The position numbers and the translations under genes are program-made. The notes beneath the pieces are model-generated. The model did no database searches. It saw nothing but the letters and a program-made list of their open reading frames with translations, and had not been told where the DNA came from. Of a DNA stretch of 64,000 bases, positions 16,396 through 26,877 are shown one piece after another; the first letter of the stretch is position 1, and each line of letters opens with the position of its first letter. Source of the DNA: an uncultured Allomuricauda sp. (GTDB lineage: Bacteria; Bacteroidota; Bacteroidia; Flavobacteriales; Flavobacteriaceae); contig NZ_CANMOO010000002.1 of assembly GCF_947499585.1 (NCBI RefSeq), positions 434,001-498,000 of the forward strand. Reading direction: 5' to 3'.

Positions 16396-17292
16396 TTATT
16401 TCAGCTGAAATTCTGTAGAAGCAAGAAGTCTTTCGTCCTCAAAAACATTAAGGGTGTAAATTCCTTCTTGCAAGGACGCTTCTGGAACTGTAATAGCATC
16501 ACAAACGCTGATCTCTTTTCCCGTGTAAACGATTTCTACTTTTTTGCTGTAGGTATTACCACTAACCGAAATAGTACTGGCATTATCTTCTATAACGGCC
16601 ATGTCAGGGCCTAAGAATTGTAGATAAAGCACTTTTACATCGCCATCTTCAGTTTCATCACTTAAAATGGTGACGCAGCCTCTTAATTTTTCTATTGTTG
16701 ATGCCTTATTGGTTTTCAAGGGTCTTCCTGCTCTTAATCTAAACCCACTACCCTCAGCATCTTGCAGTTTTAAGTAACTTTTAATTTTAAGTTCCCTGCT
16801 AAGTTCTTTATTGGTTTCTCGCAATAAAGACTCCGCCTGTTCCATATTGTTTGCTCTTCCCCTTGCATCTTCCAACTGTTTTCGCGTTTCTTCAAACCTG
16901 CTTGCCAATAAGCTGTTGTTGTATCTGAGAAAGTTGTTCTTTAGTTTCAAGCTATCAAACTTGATTTCAAGCATACGAAGCTCTTTACGAGTCTCTTTTA
17001 ACTTAGTAATACTGAAATTCAGACGACCTACGGAATCCAATAATTGTTGTACCTTGAATCTTGAAGTTTGCAACTCAATATCATTAACCTCATTAAGTCC
17101 AGACAATCGATCTACCTCTGCTTTCATGAGTGTTAAATCCTTCACCAAAAGAGATTTTCCCTGCTCTAAAAAAGACATTTGATTTTTGGACTGCGCATAA
17201 CTATAGTAGAAGGCTATGAGAATACCCACAATTACAGCAACTAGTGCTGCAAAAATAATCTTGTAGTTGAAATTGTTATCCTGGGCATCCAT
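16396..17292 (-). CDS. Membrane-anchored coiled-coil protein, function unknown
   Basis: 298 residues. A single N-terminal membrane segment (IIFAALVAVIVGILIAFYYS, about 13-32) is followed by a long coiled coil (about 40-170, heptads rich in Leu, Glu, Lys) and a C-terminal beta-rich domain (about 185-298, ending ASLQEGIYTLNVFEDERLLA). The layout suggests an inner-membrane protein with a periplasmic rod and head. I do not recognise the family. It lies directly upstream of glyS on the same strand (36-base gap) and is divergent from the ComF-like gene with only 33 bases between starts, so the two promoters must overlap. Confidence 0.7.
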   Translation of the reverse strand: MDAQDNNFNYKIIFAALVAVIVGILIAFYYSYAQSKNQMSFLEQGKSLLVKDLTLMKAEVDRLSGLNEVNDIELQTSRFKVQQLLDSVGRLNFSITKLKETRKELRMLEIKFDSLKLKNNFLRYNNSLLASRFEETRKQLEDARGRANNMEQAESLLRETNKELSRELKIKSYLKLQDAEGSGFRLRAGRPLKTNKASTIEKLRGCVTILSDETEDGDVKVLYLQFLGPDMAVIEDNASTISVSGNTYSKKVEIVYTGKEISVCDAITVPEASLQEGIYTLNVFEDERLLASTEFQLK

Positions 17293-17325
17293 GGGTTAAT
17301 ACACTACTATAATATGTAATAAGAT

Positions 17326-18030
17326 TTGAATATAAAAAGGTTGGCTAAGATACTAAACGATATTAATAACATCCTATTGCCATTGGTCTGTTTTGGTTGT
17401 AATGCACAATTATCTAGAGGAGAAAGCATTTTGTGTACCGTTTGTCGACATGAATTACCACTCACCGATTACAACTATGTCGATGAGAATACCGTAGACC
17501 TTATATTTTATGGGAGAATTCCTATAAAAAAGGCAGCTTCTTTCGTGTTTTTTACCAAAAATGGTGTTGTTAAAAACCTTTTACATCATTTAAAATATAG
17601 AAATCAGGAGCAAATAGGAGCATTTTTTGGGGATTGGTACGGTGCCCTTTTAAAAGATGAGAAAGTGCTACAAAATGTTGATGTTGTAATTCCAGTGCCG
17701 TTGCACCCAAAAAAGATAAAGAAAAGAGGGTATAACCAAGTAGCGTTGTTTGCCAAAAATATTGCAGCATCTATCCATGCAGAATATAGAGATGATGTGC
17801 TTGCTAAAATCATTAATACCAAAACACAGACAAAAAAGGATAGACAATTACGTTGGGAGAATACAAAAGAAGTTTTTCAGTTGAATGCTTCTTCCAAATT
17901 TAATTTTAGCCATATTTTATTGGTTGATGATGTTATCACCACTGGTGCTACAATGGAAGCTTGTGCAAAAAAACTTCATCAAATTGGAAATGTTGATATT
18001 TCTGTCCTTAGTATTGCTGTGGTTCCATGA
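17326..18030 (+). CDS. comF: ComF-family phosphoribosyltransferase-like protein
   Basis: 234 residues beginning at TTG (17326); no ATG lies near the conserved N-terminus, so the unusual start is likely real. Two Cys pairs (CFGC...CTVC, about 22-40) form the expected zinc ribbon. The PRPP-binding signature ILLVDDVITTGATM (about 198-211) is clear, and VDVVIPVPLHPKKIKKRGYN is the usual ComF block. In naturally competent bacteria ComF helps bring in single-stranded DNA, but many non-competent species also keep it. It is divergent from the coiled-coil gene and followed by an Ig-like lipoprotein gene on the same strand. Confidence 0.88.
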   Translation: MNIKRLAKILNDINNILLPLVCFGCNAQLSRGESILCTVCRHELPLTDYNYVDENTVDLIFYGRIPIKKAASFVFFTKNGVVKNLLHHLKYRNQEQIGAFFGDWYGALLKDEKVLQNVDVVIPVPLHPKKIKKRGYNQVALFAKNIAASIHAEYRDDVLAKIINTKTQTKKDRQLRWENTKEVFQLNASSKFNFSHILLVDDVITTGATMEACAKKLHQIGNVDISVLSIAVVP

Positions 18031-18101
18031 GGTTAAATTTTATTAATGCTTGTTTTCAATTTTTAAATTAGTTGTTTCTTTGTTCCAGACTAGTTTTTAA
18101 C

Positions 18102-19721
18102 ATGCAATACCTAAAAAAACTACTGAGCTTTATCTTTCTTACCTTAATAGGTTTGGCCCTTTGGCAATGTGCTAAAAGGGGAAACCCAACAGGAGGGCCA
18201 GAAGATAAAACTCCACCGGAACTCTTACGTACCGAGCCTGAGAATTTCTCCACCAATTTTAAGGCTAAAAAAATACGCTTGTATTTTGATGAATTCATCA
18301 AACTGGAAGATGTTCAAAACCAGCTTATTGTATCACCTCCTTTAAAAAATCTTCCTGAAGTTAGACCACTAGGCGGGGCAAGTAAGTACATTGAAGTTAT
18401 TCTGAAGGATACGCTAAAAGAAAATACGACGTACACACTAAATTTTGGACAAAGTATTGTTGATAATAACGAAGGTAATCCCAATAGTTTTTTAACCTAT
18501 GTTTTTTCAACTGGTTCCTATATAGATTCCTTAACCGTATCTGGAGCAGTAAAAGATGCTTTTAACCGTAAAGCGGATGAATATATAAGTGTAATGCTGT
18601 ATGAGCTAGATACGGCCTATACGGATTCTACTATTTATAAAAGCCCTCCCAACTATATTACAAATACGCTGGATAGTCTCCCGTTTTTTGAACTCAAAAA
18701 CCTTAAGGCTGGTCAATATGCAATGGTAGGGATCAAGGATGTAAATAAAAACAACATCTTTGACCAAAGACAGGATAAAATTGGTTTTTTACAGGATACA
18801 ATCACTATACCAACGGATTCTATCTATTTATTGAATCTGTTTCTAGAACAACCGGGGTATAATATTTCCGTTCCTAGCTATGTGGCCAAAAACCACATTT
18901 TATTTGGATTTCAGGGAGACCACAGAGATATTAAAATTGAGACTTTGACCAATCTACCGGATTCTGTAAAAACAGTACTATTAAAAGACAGGGAAAAGGA
19001 TACATTGCATTATTGGCTTACTCCAACAGATTTGGATTCCATTATTTTCAAAATAAGCAATGAAAGACTTGAAAGAATTGACACTTTCACTGTTAAAACC
19101 AGAAAACTGCCGCTAGATTCCATAACACTTAGTTCTAGCGTTAGGGGCAAATTTAATTTTGAAGAACGTTTTAGTGTTCTTGGCAATACCCCATTGGTTC
19201 GTTTAGATACCACCCAAGTTGGCCTGGTACTCAATGACTCTTTATTGGCTCCGTATACTTACACTCGGGATTCTATAAACAACAAGTTCGATTTTGATTT
19301 TGATGTTGAGCCCAATCAACGATATCGTTTTGCTTTTTTCCCAGGAGCAATTACTGATTTTTTTGGGATGGTAAATGACACTTTGGATTATAGTTTTTCT
19401 GTGGGCAGTTATGCTGATTTTGGAAACTTAAGTGTAAATATAAGTGGTAATGTGCGTTATCCTTTGATTGCACAATTAACCAATGAACAGGGAGAAACTC
19501 AACGTGAACTTTTGGCAACCGTGCCCAAGGTTCTTGAGTTTAATAATTTGGAACCAGGAAAGTATATGATTCGTGTTATTTTTGATGATAATGGGAATGG
19601 TGTTTGGGATACCGGGAGCTATCTTAAAAAACTTCAGCCTGAGAAGGTGAGTTACTATCCGGATGTTATTGATGTACGTGCTAACTGGGAGTTGGAGCAA
19701 ACCTTCATCATAACAGATTAA
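18102..19721 (+). CDS. Ig-like-domain lipoprotein
   Basis: 539 residues from the ATG at 18102, chosen because it opens a lipoprotein signal (LIGLALWQCAKRG, lipobox Cys24); a start 10 codons upstream would mask it. Right after the anchor comes the segment GGPEDKTPPELL, then KKIRLYFDEFIKLEDVQNQL, an Ig-like (Big_5-type) domain common in Bacteroidota cell-surface lipoproteins. The rest is a string of beta-sandwich units, the last ending in a DDNGNGVWDTGSYL segment that looks Ca2+-loop-like. Probably on the outer membrane; role unknown. Its 3' end overlaps the convergent nitrilase-family gene by 14 bases. Confidence 0.8.
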   Translation: MQYLKKLLSFIFLTLIGLALWQCAKRGNPTGGPEDKTPPELLRTEPENFSTNFKAKKIRLYFDEFIKLEDVQNQLIVSPPLKNLPEVRPLGGASKYIEVILKDTLKENTTYTLNFGQSIVDNNEGNPNSFLTYVFSTGSYIDSLTVSGAVKDAFNRKADEYISVMLYELDTAYTDSTIYKSPPNYITNTLDSLPFFELKNLKAGQYAMVGIKDVNKNNIFDQRQDKIGFLQDTITIPTDSIYLLNLFLEQPGYNISVPSYVAKNHILFGFQGDHRDIKIETLTNLPDSVKTVLLKDREKDTLHYWLTPTDLDSIIFKISNERLERIDTFTVKTRKLPLDSITLSSSVRGKFNFEERFSVLGNTPLVRLDTTQVGLVLNDSLLAPYTYTRDSINNKFDFDFDVEPNQRYRFAFFPGAITDFFGMVNDTLDYSFSVGSYADFGNLSVNISGNVRYPLIAQLTNEQGETQRELLATVPKVLEFNNLEPGKYMIRVIFDDNGNGVWDTGSYLKKLQPEKVSYYPDVIDVRANWELEQTFIITD

Positions 19722-20481
19722 ATTGATCCCTATCTTCCAAGAATTTTAATTTATTTCTAGTGGAATGTATATGATCTTTATCCAAGATCGCATATAGAAT
19801 TTCTTCTTTCTCTGAGTACGCTATTTGGTGTCCTAACACATCATAGGCCGCTGAATGCCCAGAATATTCATAACCTAGTCCGTCCAAACCAATTCTGTTT
19901 ACCCCTATACAATAGGACATATTTTCTATGGCTCGTGCTTTTAACAAGGTATCCCAAGCGGCAATGCGTGGTTTGGGCCAGTTGGCAACATAAATAAGCA
20001 CATCATAATCTTCCACATTTCTGGCCCATACAGGAAATCGAAGATCGTAGCAAACTAAAGGACAGATTTTATACCCTTTGTATTCAATAATTAATTTTTT
20101 ATTTCCGGCCTTGTATACTTTATCCTCACCTGCTAAAGTAAACGTATGCTTTTTATCATAGCTTTTATATTCTCCATTGGGGTAGACAAAAAACAGTCTA
20201 TTAAAGTTTTTGGCATTTTCTGCAAAAACCATACTTCCAACAATGGCTGTATTCTTCTTTTTTGCCTGTTGTTGCATCCATTCTAAAGTCTCCTCACTTT
20301 CCTTGGCTTCAATGTTTTCAGGACTCATGGTAAAGCCTGTAGAGAACATCTCTGGTAGAACAATTAAATCTATCTCTTCTGTAATGGAGTCGATTTTTTC
20401 AGAGAAAGCATCTCTATTTGCTTGAGGGTTTTCCCAAAGTAAGTGGGTTTGTACTAGTGCTATTTTAAGTTGTCCTGACAT
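19708..20481 (-). CDS. Nitrilase-superfamily amidohydrolase, YafV-like omega-amidase
   Basis: 257 residues from the ATG at 20481; a TTG three codons upstream is possible but less likely. The catalytic triad is visible: Glu44 in VLPEMFSTGF, Lys110 in SYDKKHTF, Cys144 in PLVCYDLRFPVW. The last block, with VANWPKPRIAAWDTLLKARA, is typical of YafV/omega-amidases, which hydrolyse 2-oxoglutaramate and 2-oxosuccinamate in methionine-salvage-type repair. It follows the Nudix gene by 5 bases on the same strand, so the two are very probably one transcript. Confidence 0.85.
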   Translation of the reverse strand: MSGQLKIALVQTHLLWENPQANRDAFSEKIDSITEEIDLIVLPEMFSTGFTMSPENIEAKESEETLEWMQQQAKKKNTAIVGSMVFAENAKNFNRLFFVYPNGEYKSYDKKHTFTLAGEDKVYKAGNKKLIIEYKGYKICPLVCYDLRFPVWARNVEDYDVLIYVANWPKPRIAAWDTLLKARAIENMSYCIGVNRIGLDGLGYEYSGHSAAYDVLGHQIAYSEKEEILYAILDKDHIHSTRNKLKFLEDRDQFNLL

Positions 20482-20486
20482 TTTTT

Positions 20487-21110
20487 TCAATCAAAATATA
20501 CCTCAGATTCTGAAGCTTTGGTCAATTGGAACAAATGCTTCAATTGGCTTTCCAAGATTCTATCTTCTGAAAGCTCTGGAAGATTATCCAAAGGAAAAAA
20601 GTCAGCTCCAAGCATATCAAAACCTGCTTTTAGTCCTCCACCGGTTATTCTGCACAAGAAAATAAGTTTATAGATATAATACGGCTCTGGAGGATGCGGA
20701 TGTACCTGCTTATCATAAACAGCCAAAAGCCTTACTACCTCCGTTTTTATTCCCGTTTCTTCTTCAATTTCCTTATTGGCGATTTCCGATGGTGTATTTC
20801 CTATATCTGCCCAACCTCCCGGAATGGTCCATTTGCAATCTATACTTTCCTTGGCCATTAAAATTTCATCCCTGTCGTTCAAAACAAAACCTCTTACATC
20901 TACTTTGGGAGTAGGATAGTCTTCTTCCGGCATAAAGAAATCTTGTAGAACTTCTATCGGCGAATCTGCCATGTAGGCCATTAACTTGAGACTGATCTGC
21001 TTTAGTTCCTCATATCGTTCCCTAGCGTATAGGTCAGTGGCATACACCAAACCTGTTTCGGAAATAGCCTTTATTCGTTTAACAAGGTTGAGCTGTTCTT
21101 TTGAATCCAT
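20487..21110 (-). CDS. Nudix hydrolase with Nudix-specific N-terminal domain
   Basis: 207 residues. Residues 1-65 are the helical N-terminal domain seen in ADP-sugar-type Nudix proteins. A Nudix box follows: GGWADIGNTPSEIANKEIEE then ETG (about 98-120). The usual first Glu of G-x5-E is Asn, and R of REUxEE is Lys; this GGWAD-x-G variant is common in the YjhB-like group. It would hydrolyse a nucleoside diphosphate linked to another moiety; the substrate is unknown. The ankyrin-repeat gene lies 12 bases upstream and the omega-amidase gene 5 bases downstream, all on the minus strand. Confidence 0.85.
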   Translation of the reverse strand: MDSKEQLNLVKRIKAISETGLVYATDLYARERYEELKQISLKLMAYMADSPIEVLQDFFMPEEDYPTPKVDVRGFVLNDRDEILMAKESIDCKWTIPGGWADIGNTPSEIANKEIEEETGIKTEVVRLLAVYDKQVHPHPPEPYYIYKLIFLCRITGGGLKAGFDMLGADFFPLDNLPELSEDRILESQLKHLFQLTKASESEVYFD

Positions 21111-21122
21111 TAAATATGTTTG

Positions 21123-21602
21123 TTAACCTTTGGTTTCAAGTAATTGTATTAATGGTTTTATGCCCTGCATTTTGGCATGATCCAAGGCTGTATTTCCCCT
21201 TGTATCTTTTGTTGAAGTATCTACGCCATTCTCCAATAGCAACTGGGCAATCTCAATTCGATTAAATGTGGCAGCATAAATAAGACAGGTGGCACCCATG
21301 GCATTGGTTTGGTTAACATTGGCCCCTGCTTCAATCAATAATTTTGCTATGCTGGTAAACCCTTTGAAACATACACCCATTAATGCCGTATTGCCTGATC
21401 CGTCTTTTGAATCAATTTTTGCTCCTTTTTTTAGTAATAGTTCTGCAATTTTTTCATGTTCATAATAAGTGGCAAGAATTAATGGGGTAGAACCTCTTTC
21501 GTCAATAGATTCCAATAATTCCATATTGGTTCCTAACAGTTCTTCAACCGCTGTAACGTTGCCATTTCTTATTTGATTGAAAAAGTCTTCTTTCTTGTTC
21601 AT
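21123..21602 (-). CDS. Ankyrin-repeat protein downstream of katG
   Basis: 159 residues made almost entirely of four to five ankyrin repeats (GSTPLILATYYEHEKIAELL, then units beginning GNTALMGVCF, GATCLIYAATF and GNTALDHA). No signal peptide is visible, so it is probably cytosolic. Ankyrin repeats mediate protein binding. In Pseudomonas aeruginosa the ankyrin protein AnkB is encoded with catalase KatB and is needed for full KatB activity; the position here, 103 bases downstream of katG, suggests a parallel partner of KatG. A strong terminator ends 17 bases before its start codon, so expression must come from read-through or from a promoter inside the hairpin. The Nudix gene follows after 12 bases. 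Confidence 0.85.
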   Translation of the reverse strand: MNKKEDFFNQIRNGNVTAVEELLGTNMELLESIDERGSTPLILATYYEHEKIAELLLKKGAKIDSKDGSGNTALMGVCFKGFTSIAKLLIEAGANVNQTNAMGATCLIYAATFNRIEIAQLLLENGVDTSTKDTRGNTALDHAKMQGIKPLIQLLETKG

Positions 21603-21619
21603 TTGCTATGGAAAGGTAT

Positions 21620-21655
21620 AAAAAAACTGCCACAACCGTAAGTGGTTATGGCAGT
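21620..21655 (-). terminator. Intrinsic terminator between katG and the ankyrin gene
   Basis: On the minus strand the stem ACTGCCA...AACC / GGTT...TGGCAGT (arms at 21626-21632 and 21649-21655, one internal mismatch) is followed by seven T residues (complement of 21620-21626). It stands 50 bases after the katG stop and 17 bases before the ankyrin ATG (21602), leaving almost no room for a separate promoter. Confidence 0.7.
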
Positions 21656-21705
21656 CTTATGTATTAATTTTCTTTTTCTAATTTTCTTTCAATACTATTC
21701 TAATA

Positions 21706-23952
<2,247 letters not shown>

Positions 23953-24092
23953 TTAAGCCTTTATAAAATTAAGAAAATGGTTGCTCCCATTATAGACAAT
24001 TCATATTAAAATACTATTAAAACATAGGTATTCTTTATGTCTTGAGAATACCTGTATAAATAGTGTTTTTAGCATAAATTGCGCTTCCATTT

Positions 24093-24129
24093 GGCACATA
24101 TGCCCCCTATGACGGCATAAATATGCCGT
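24093..24129. promoter_or_regulatory. Twin GGCATA-type dyads, probable operators
   Basis: GGCA-CATA-TGCC (24093-24104) and ACGGCATA-AA-TATGCCGT (24112-24129) share the TATGCC half-site, and their centres are 22 bp apart, about two helical turns, so they face the same side of the helix. The second is a perfect 8-bp inverted repeat abutting the -7 element at 24129-24136. This is the layout of tandem regulator sites controlling the DinB-like gene, katG or both. The regulator is unknown. Confidence 0.45.
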
Positions 24130-24136
24130 ATATTTG
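24129..24136 (+). promoter_or_regulatory. Bacteroidota-type -7 element
   Basis: TATATTTG matches TAnnTTTG exactly, reading toward the DinB-like gene (ATG at 24257). No convincing -33 TTG is seen at the usual distance, where the palindromic operator lies instead, so the promoter may need activation. The untranslated leader would be about 115 bases. Confidence 0.4.
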
Positions 24137-24256
24137 ATATTTGCACTTGTTTATCTTTTTGTAAAATAATTTTCAAACATGTCCAATTGCAATACCTTTA
24201 ACCGTCTATACATTAGAACACTATAAACCCATAATTAATTTTAAATCCTATCACAC

Positions 24257-24868
24257 ATGAAAAAACTAATTTTACCAATGATTGCGCTATTGCTTTTTAG
24301 CTTTAGTACAGATACTTTTAAGCTTACTGATGATGAGCGTAAAATGGCCACTAAACACTTAATGGAAACACGTGACCACATGGCTAAAGTTCTTGAAGGA
24401 CTTACTGAGGAACAATTGAATTTTAAACCAGAAGAAGAAGCTTGGTCCATTGCGGAATGCGCGGAGCACCTTGCTATTTCTGAAAATGCTTTTGGTGGAT
24501 TAATCCAAAAAACCGTTGCTGCCGGTCCAAACCCTGCATTGAAAGATTCCCTAAAATTTAAAGATGATCAACTTATGGGAATAATTGTGGATCGAAGTAA
24601 TAAAGTAAAAACGGGTGAACCTTTTGAGCCAAGTGGTAAGTTTGGTTCTCATGAGGCTACCGTTAAGGCTTTTATGGATAAAAGGGATGAGCACATTAAA
24701 TACGTAAATACCACGCAGGATGACCTAAGAAATCGTTATTGTAGTGATCTACCTTTTGGAACTGTTGATGGATTACAAGTGGTAATCTTTATGGCTGGCC
24801 ATACTGAGCGTCATGTTAAGCAAATGGAAGAGGTAATGGCGAATAAACTTTTCCCAAAAGGGAAATAG
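24257..24868 (+). CDS. Exported DinB-family protein
   Basis: 203 residues with a signal-like N-terminus (MKKLILPMIALLLFSFSTD) followed by a four-helix DinB/YfiT-like domain. Conserved His residues that bind a metal in this family lie in AECAEHLAISENAF (about 71-84) and in FMAGHTERHVKQME near the end. DinB proteins are often thiol-transferase-like or of unknown activity, and an exported version suggests periplasmic action. It is transcribed away from katG and ends before a strong terminator. An unrelated cytosolic DinB protein is at 56808. Confidence 0.8.
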   Translation: MKKLILPMIALLLFSFSTDTFKLTDDERKMATKHLMETRDHMAKVLEGLTEEQLNFKPEEEAWSIAECAEHLAISENAFGGLIQKTVAAGPNPALKDSLKFKDDQLMGIIVDRSNKVKTGEPFEPSGKFGSHEATVKAFMDKRDEHIKYVNTTQDDLRNRYCSDLPFGTVDGLQVVIFMAGHTERHVKQMEEVMANKLFPKGK

Positions 24869-24891
24869 TATAGTTCTTAAGATATACCCAA

Positions 24892-24930
24892 AAATAGGCC
24901 CCTTCTAGATGAGAAGGGGCCTATTTTTTT
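24892..24930 (+). terminator. Strong intrinsic terminator
   Basis: AAATAGGCCCCTTCT (24892-24906) pairs perfectly with AGAAGGGGCCTATTT (24912-24926) around a 5-base loop and continues into a run of T to 24930. It ends the DinB-like transcript and isolates the SYLF-domain gene that starts at 24964. Confidence 0.9.
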
Positions 24931-24963
24931 ACTTTTACATTCAATATACTTTAAACACATAAA

Positions 24964-25494
24964 ATGAAAATATTCAAGTCTCTTGCAATAATTGGAATGC
25001 TATTAATGATGGTAGGTGTAAATGCCCAAACCAAGAAGGATAGAAAAATAATGACTGATGCGAAAAAAGCAAAAAAGACGCTTTTGAAAGCGGATGCAGG
25101 GCTTGAACGCTTTTTTGAGAACTCAGCAGGCTATGTGCTTTTCCCAAATGTTGGTAAAGGAGGCTTTATTATTGGAGGTGCTTCCGGCAATGGTGTAGTT
25201 TATGAAGCTGGTGAAAAGGTGGGTATGGCAGGTCTCAAAAAATTGAATGTTGGCTTGCAAGCTGGGGGACAGGCCATCATTGAGGTCATCTTTTTTGAAA
25301 CTCCAATTGACTTGGAACGCTTTAAGGAAGGAAAATTTCAATTTGCTGCCGAGACTTCTGCCGTAGCATTAAAATCTGGTATTGCTTTTAATGCCAAATA
25401 CAAAGAGGGAGTTGCTGTTTTTGCCTTGCCCAAGGCCGGTCTAATGGCCGATGCCTCTGTTGGGGGACAAAAGTTTAGCTATCGCCCTTTTTAA
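24964..25494 (+). CDS. Exported SYLF-domain (Ysc84-like) protein
   Basis: 176 residues with a signal peptide (SLAIIGMLLMMVGVNAQ). The mature part matches the SYLF/DUF500 fold: a short helical region, then AGYVLFPNVGKGGFIIGGAS and GNGVVYEAG, with the later AETSAVALKSGIAFNAKYKE block. In eukaryotes SYLF domains bind phosphoinositides; the bacterial secreted forms are uncharacterised and may bind lipid. It has its own short leader after the upstream terminator and is convergent with the DUF5689 gene (12-base gap). Confidence 0.8.
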   Translation: MKIFKSLAIIGMLLMMVGVNAQTKKDRKIMTDAKKAKKTLLKADAGLERFFENSAGYVLFPNVGKGGFIIGGASGNGVVYEAGEKVGMAGLKKLNVGLQAGGQAIIEVIFFETPIDLERFKEGKFQFAAETSAVALKSGIAFNAKYKEGVAVFALPKAGLMADASVGGQKFSYRPF

Positions 25495-25506
25495 ATTCTA
25501 AATAGA

Positions 25507-26868
25507 TTAATCCCTTATCCCCGGAGTAAAATCCTCTGGGGCGTTTTGAGGCTGGTTCGTTGTTCCGGCATCACCTGTATCATTATGAATAATCCATTCG
25601 TCAAAGGTATAGTTAGGGTTTCCTTCTAAAATATTAGCATTACGGACAGCCCTACCATCTTCAAATTCGTGATTGGTGTTTGACCCATCTTCACCAATAA
25701 TTCCAAATACATCGACCACAGTTGCAAATGGATCCACTAATTCCAGATTATCATCTCCGTTTGAATCTGCAGGACTGTTTGTTGACACACCTAAGTCAGG
25801 AGGAAAGCCATAGATTAGTTCAAACTCGTTTGCATTGGGAGATATTACCAACGTGCTTTCTGCATTAATTACAAATCCAGATAAATCAATAGTAGAGCTA
25901 ATGTCTGTTTTATCATTGGTATAGCGACGTAATATCCATTTGTTTAAATCCAAAGGTTCTGATGCTGAATTGTACAGCTCCACAAAACGGGCGCTCGTGT
26001 TATTATCTGGGTCTGCCAATTCCGAAATAAAAATTGCTGTTGAAGTGAATTCCGTTATGATTTCTGGGCAACGGTCATTCGTAAAATTAATATCCTCTAA
26101 ATCTCGAATAACGAGTTGCAACTTGTCTCCATCTTTTAATAAAACCCCCGTGATGGTTCCATTCCCTTCAGGTAAAACCTCAGCTTGAAAATCAGAAAAG
26201 CCACTATTCACCATAATTACCTTATTTTCAGTACAATTTTGAAGTACACGTTCTGTTTCTTCTGCTTCAATTGCAAAAGTATTTCCCAATTCTTCCTCAA
26301 TCACCTCGATTTCTTCAAATCTTACCAATGTATTTGTTTTTAATTCTTCCAGATCTTTAAAATGTGCCAAAACCGGTTTCACTTCATCGTCAATATTACA
26401 TAACAGGAAAATGTGTTCTGGGATTTTCAATACCGGCAGTCGTCCTACGGAGATATTTCCAAACGCTGTAAAGGTGCCGCCAAGTTTAAACGCTTCTCCA
26501 CTTTTTCCCAAATACAATCCTTTTAATTTTATCAAAATCCTGCTTCCTGCTTCAAAGAACAAATGTGAATCTCTTAAATCAATTTCTATTTGAAAACCAT
26601 GTGCCGGATTTGTAGGATGATCCTGAAAATGAAGCACACCAAAAAAATTTCCAGCTTTGTCCGAGGAAATAACATATCCTTCTATTATCCAATCTTCCTT
26701 AATTTGAACCGTCTCTTCTATATATAAAGCTTCCACTTCCTCAAAAGTGGCGTTGGCTTCCAAGTCATCAATACAACCATTTACTATGTCATTAAAATCA
26801 CTATTCTTTACGCAAGAAAGAAATGTGAAACAGAGCACAATCACTATATAAATCGACTTTTTAACCAT
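25507..26868 (-). CDS. DUF5689 lipoprotein with a lamin-tail domain
   Basis: 453 residues from the ATG at 26868. The TTG three codons upstream, which lies directly behind the stop of the preceding gene, is less likely. The lipoprotein signal ends in FTFLSCVKN. Residues about 40-270 contain the DUF5689 region (WIIEGYVISSDKAGNFFGVL, OB-like), and residues about 280-420 are a lamin-tail domain (FISELADPDNNTSARFVELY, then LDLNKWILRRYTND). Such surface lipoproteins commonly accompany secreted nucleases in Bacteroidota. It follows the TonB-dependent receptor gene with 9 bases between them and so is almost certainly cotranscribed. Likely an accessory surface protein of that receptor; the ligand is unknown. 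Confidence 0.85.
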   Translation of the reverse strand: MVKKSIYIVIVLCFTFLSCVKNSDFNDIVNGCIDDLEANATFEEVEALYIEETVQIKEDWIIEGYVISSDKAGNFFGVLHFQDHPTNPAHGFQIEIDLRDSHLFFEAGSRILIKLKGLYLGKSGEAFKLGGTFTAFGNISVGRLPVLKIPEHIFLLCNIDDEVKPVLAHFKDLEELKTNTLVRFEEIEVIEEELGNTFAIEAEETERVLQNCTENKVIMVNSGFSDFQAEVLPEGNGTITGVLLKDGDKLQLVIRDLEDINFTNDRCPEIITEFTSTAIFISELADPDNNTSARFVELYNSASEPLDLNKWILRRYTNDKTDISSTIDLSGFVINAESTLVISPNANEFELIYGFPPDLGVSTNSPADSNGDDNLELVDPFATVVDVFGIIGEDGSNTNHEFEDGRAVRNANILEGNPNYTFDEWIIHNDTGDAGTTNQPQNAPEDFTPGIRD

Positions 26869-26877
26869 TGTTCTCAA

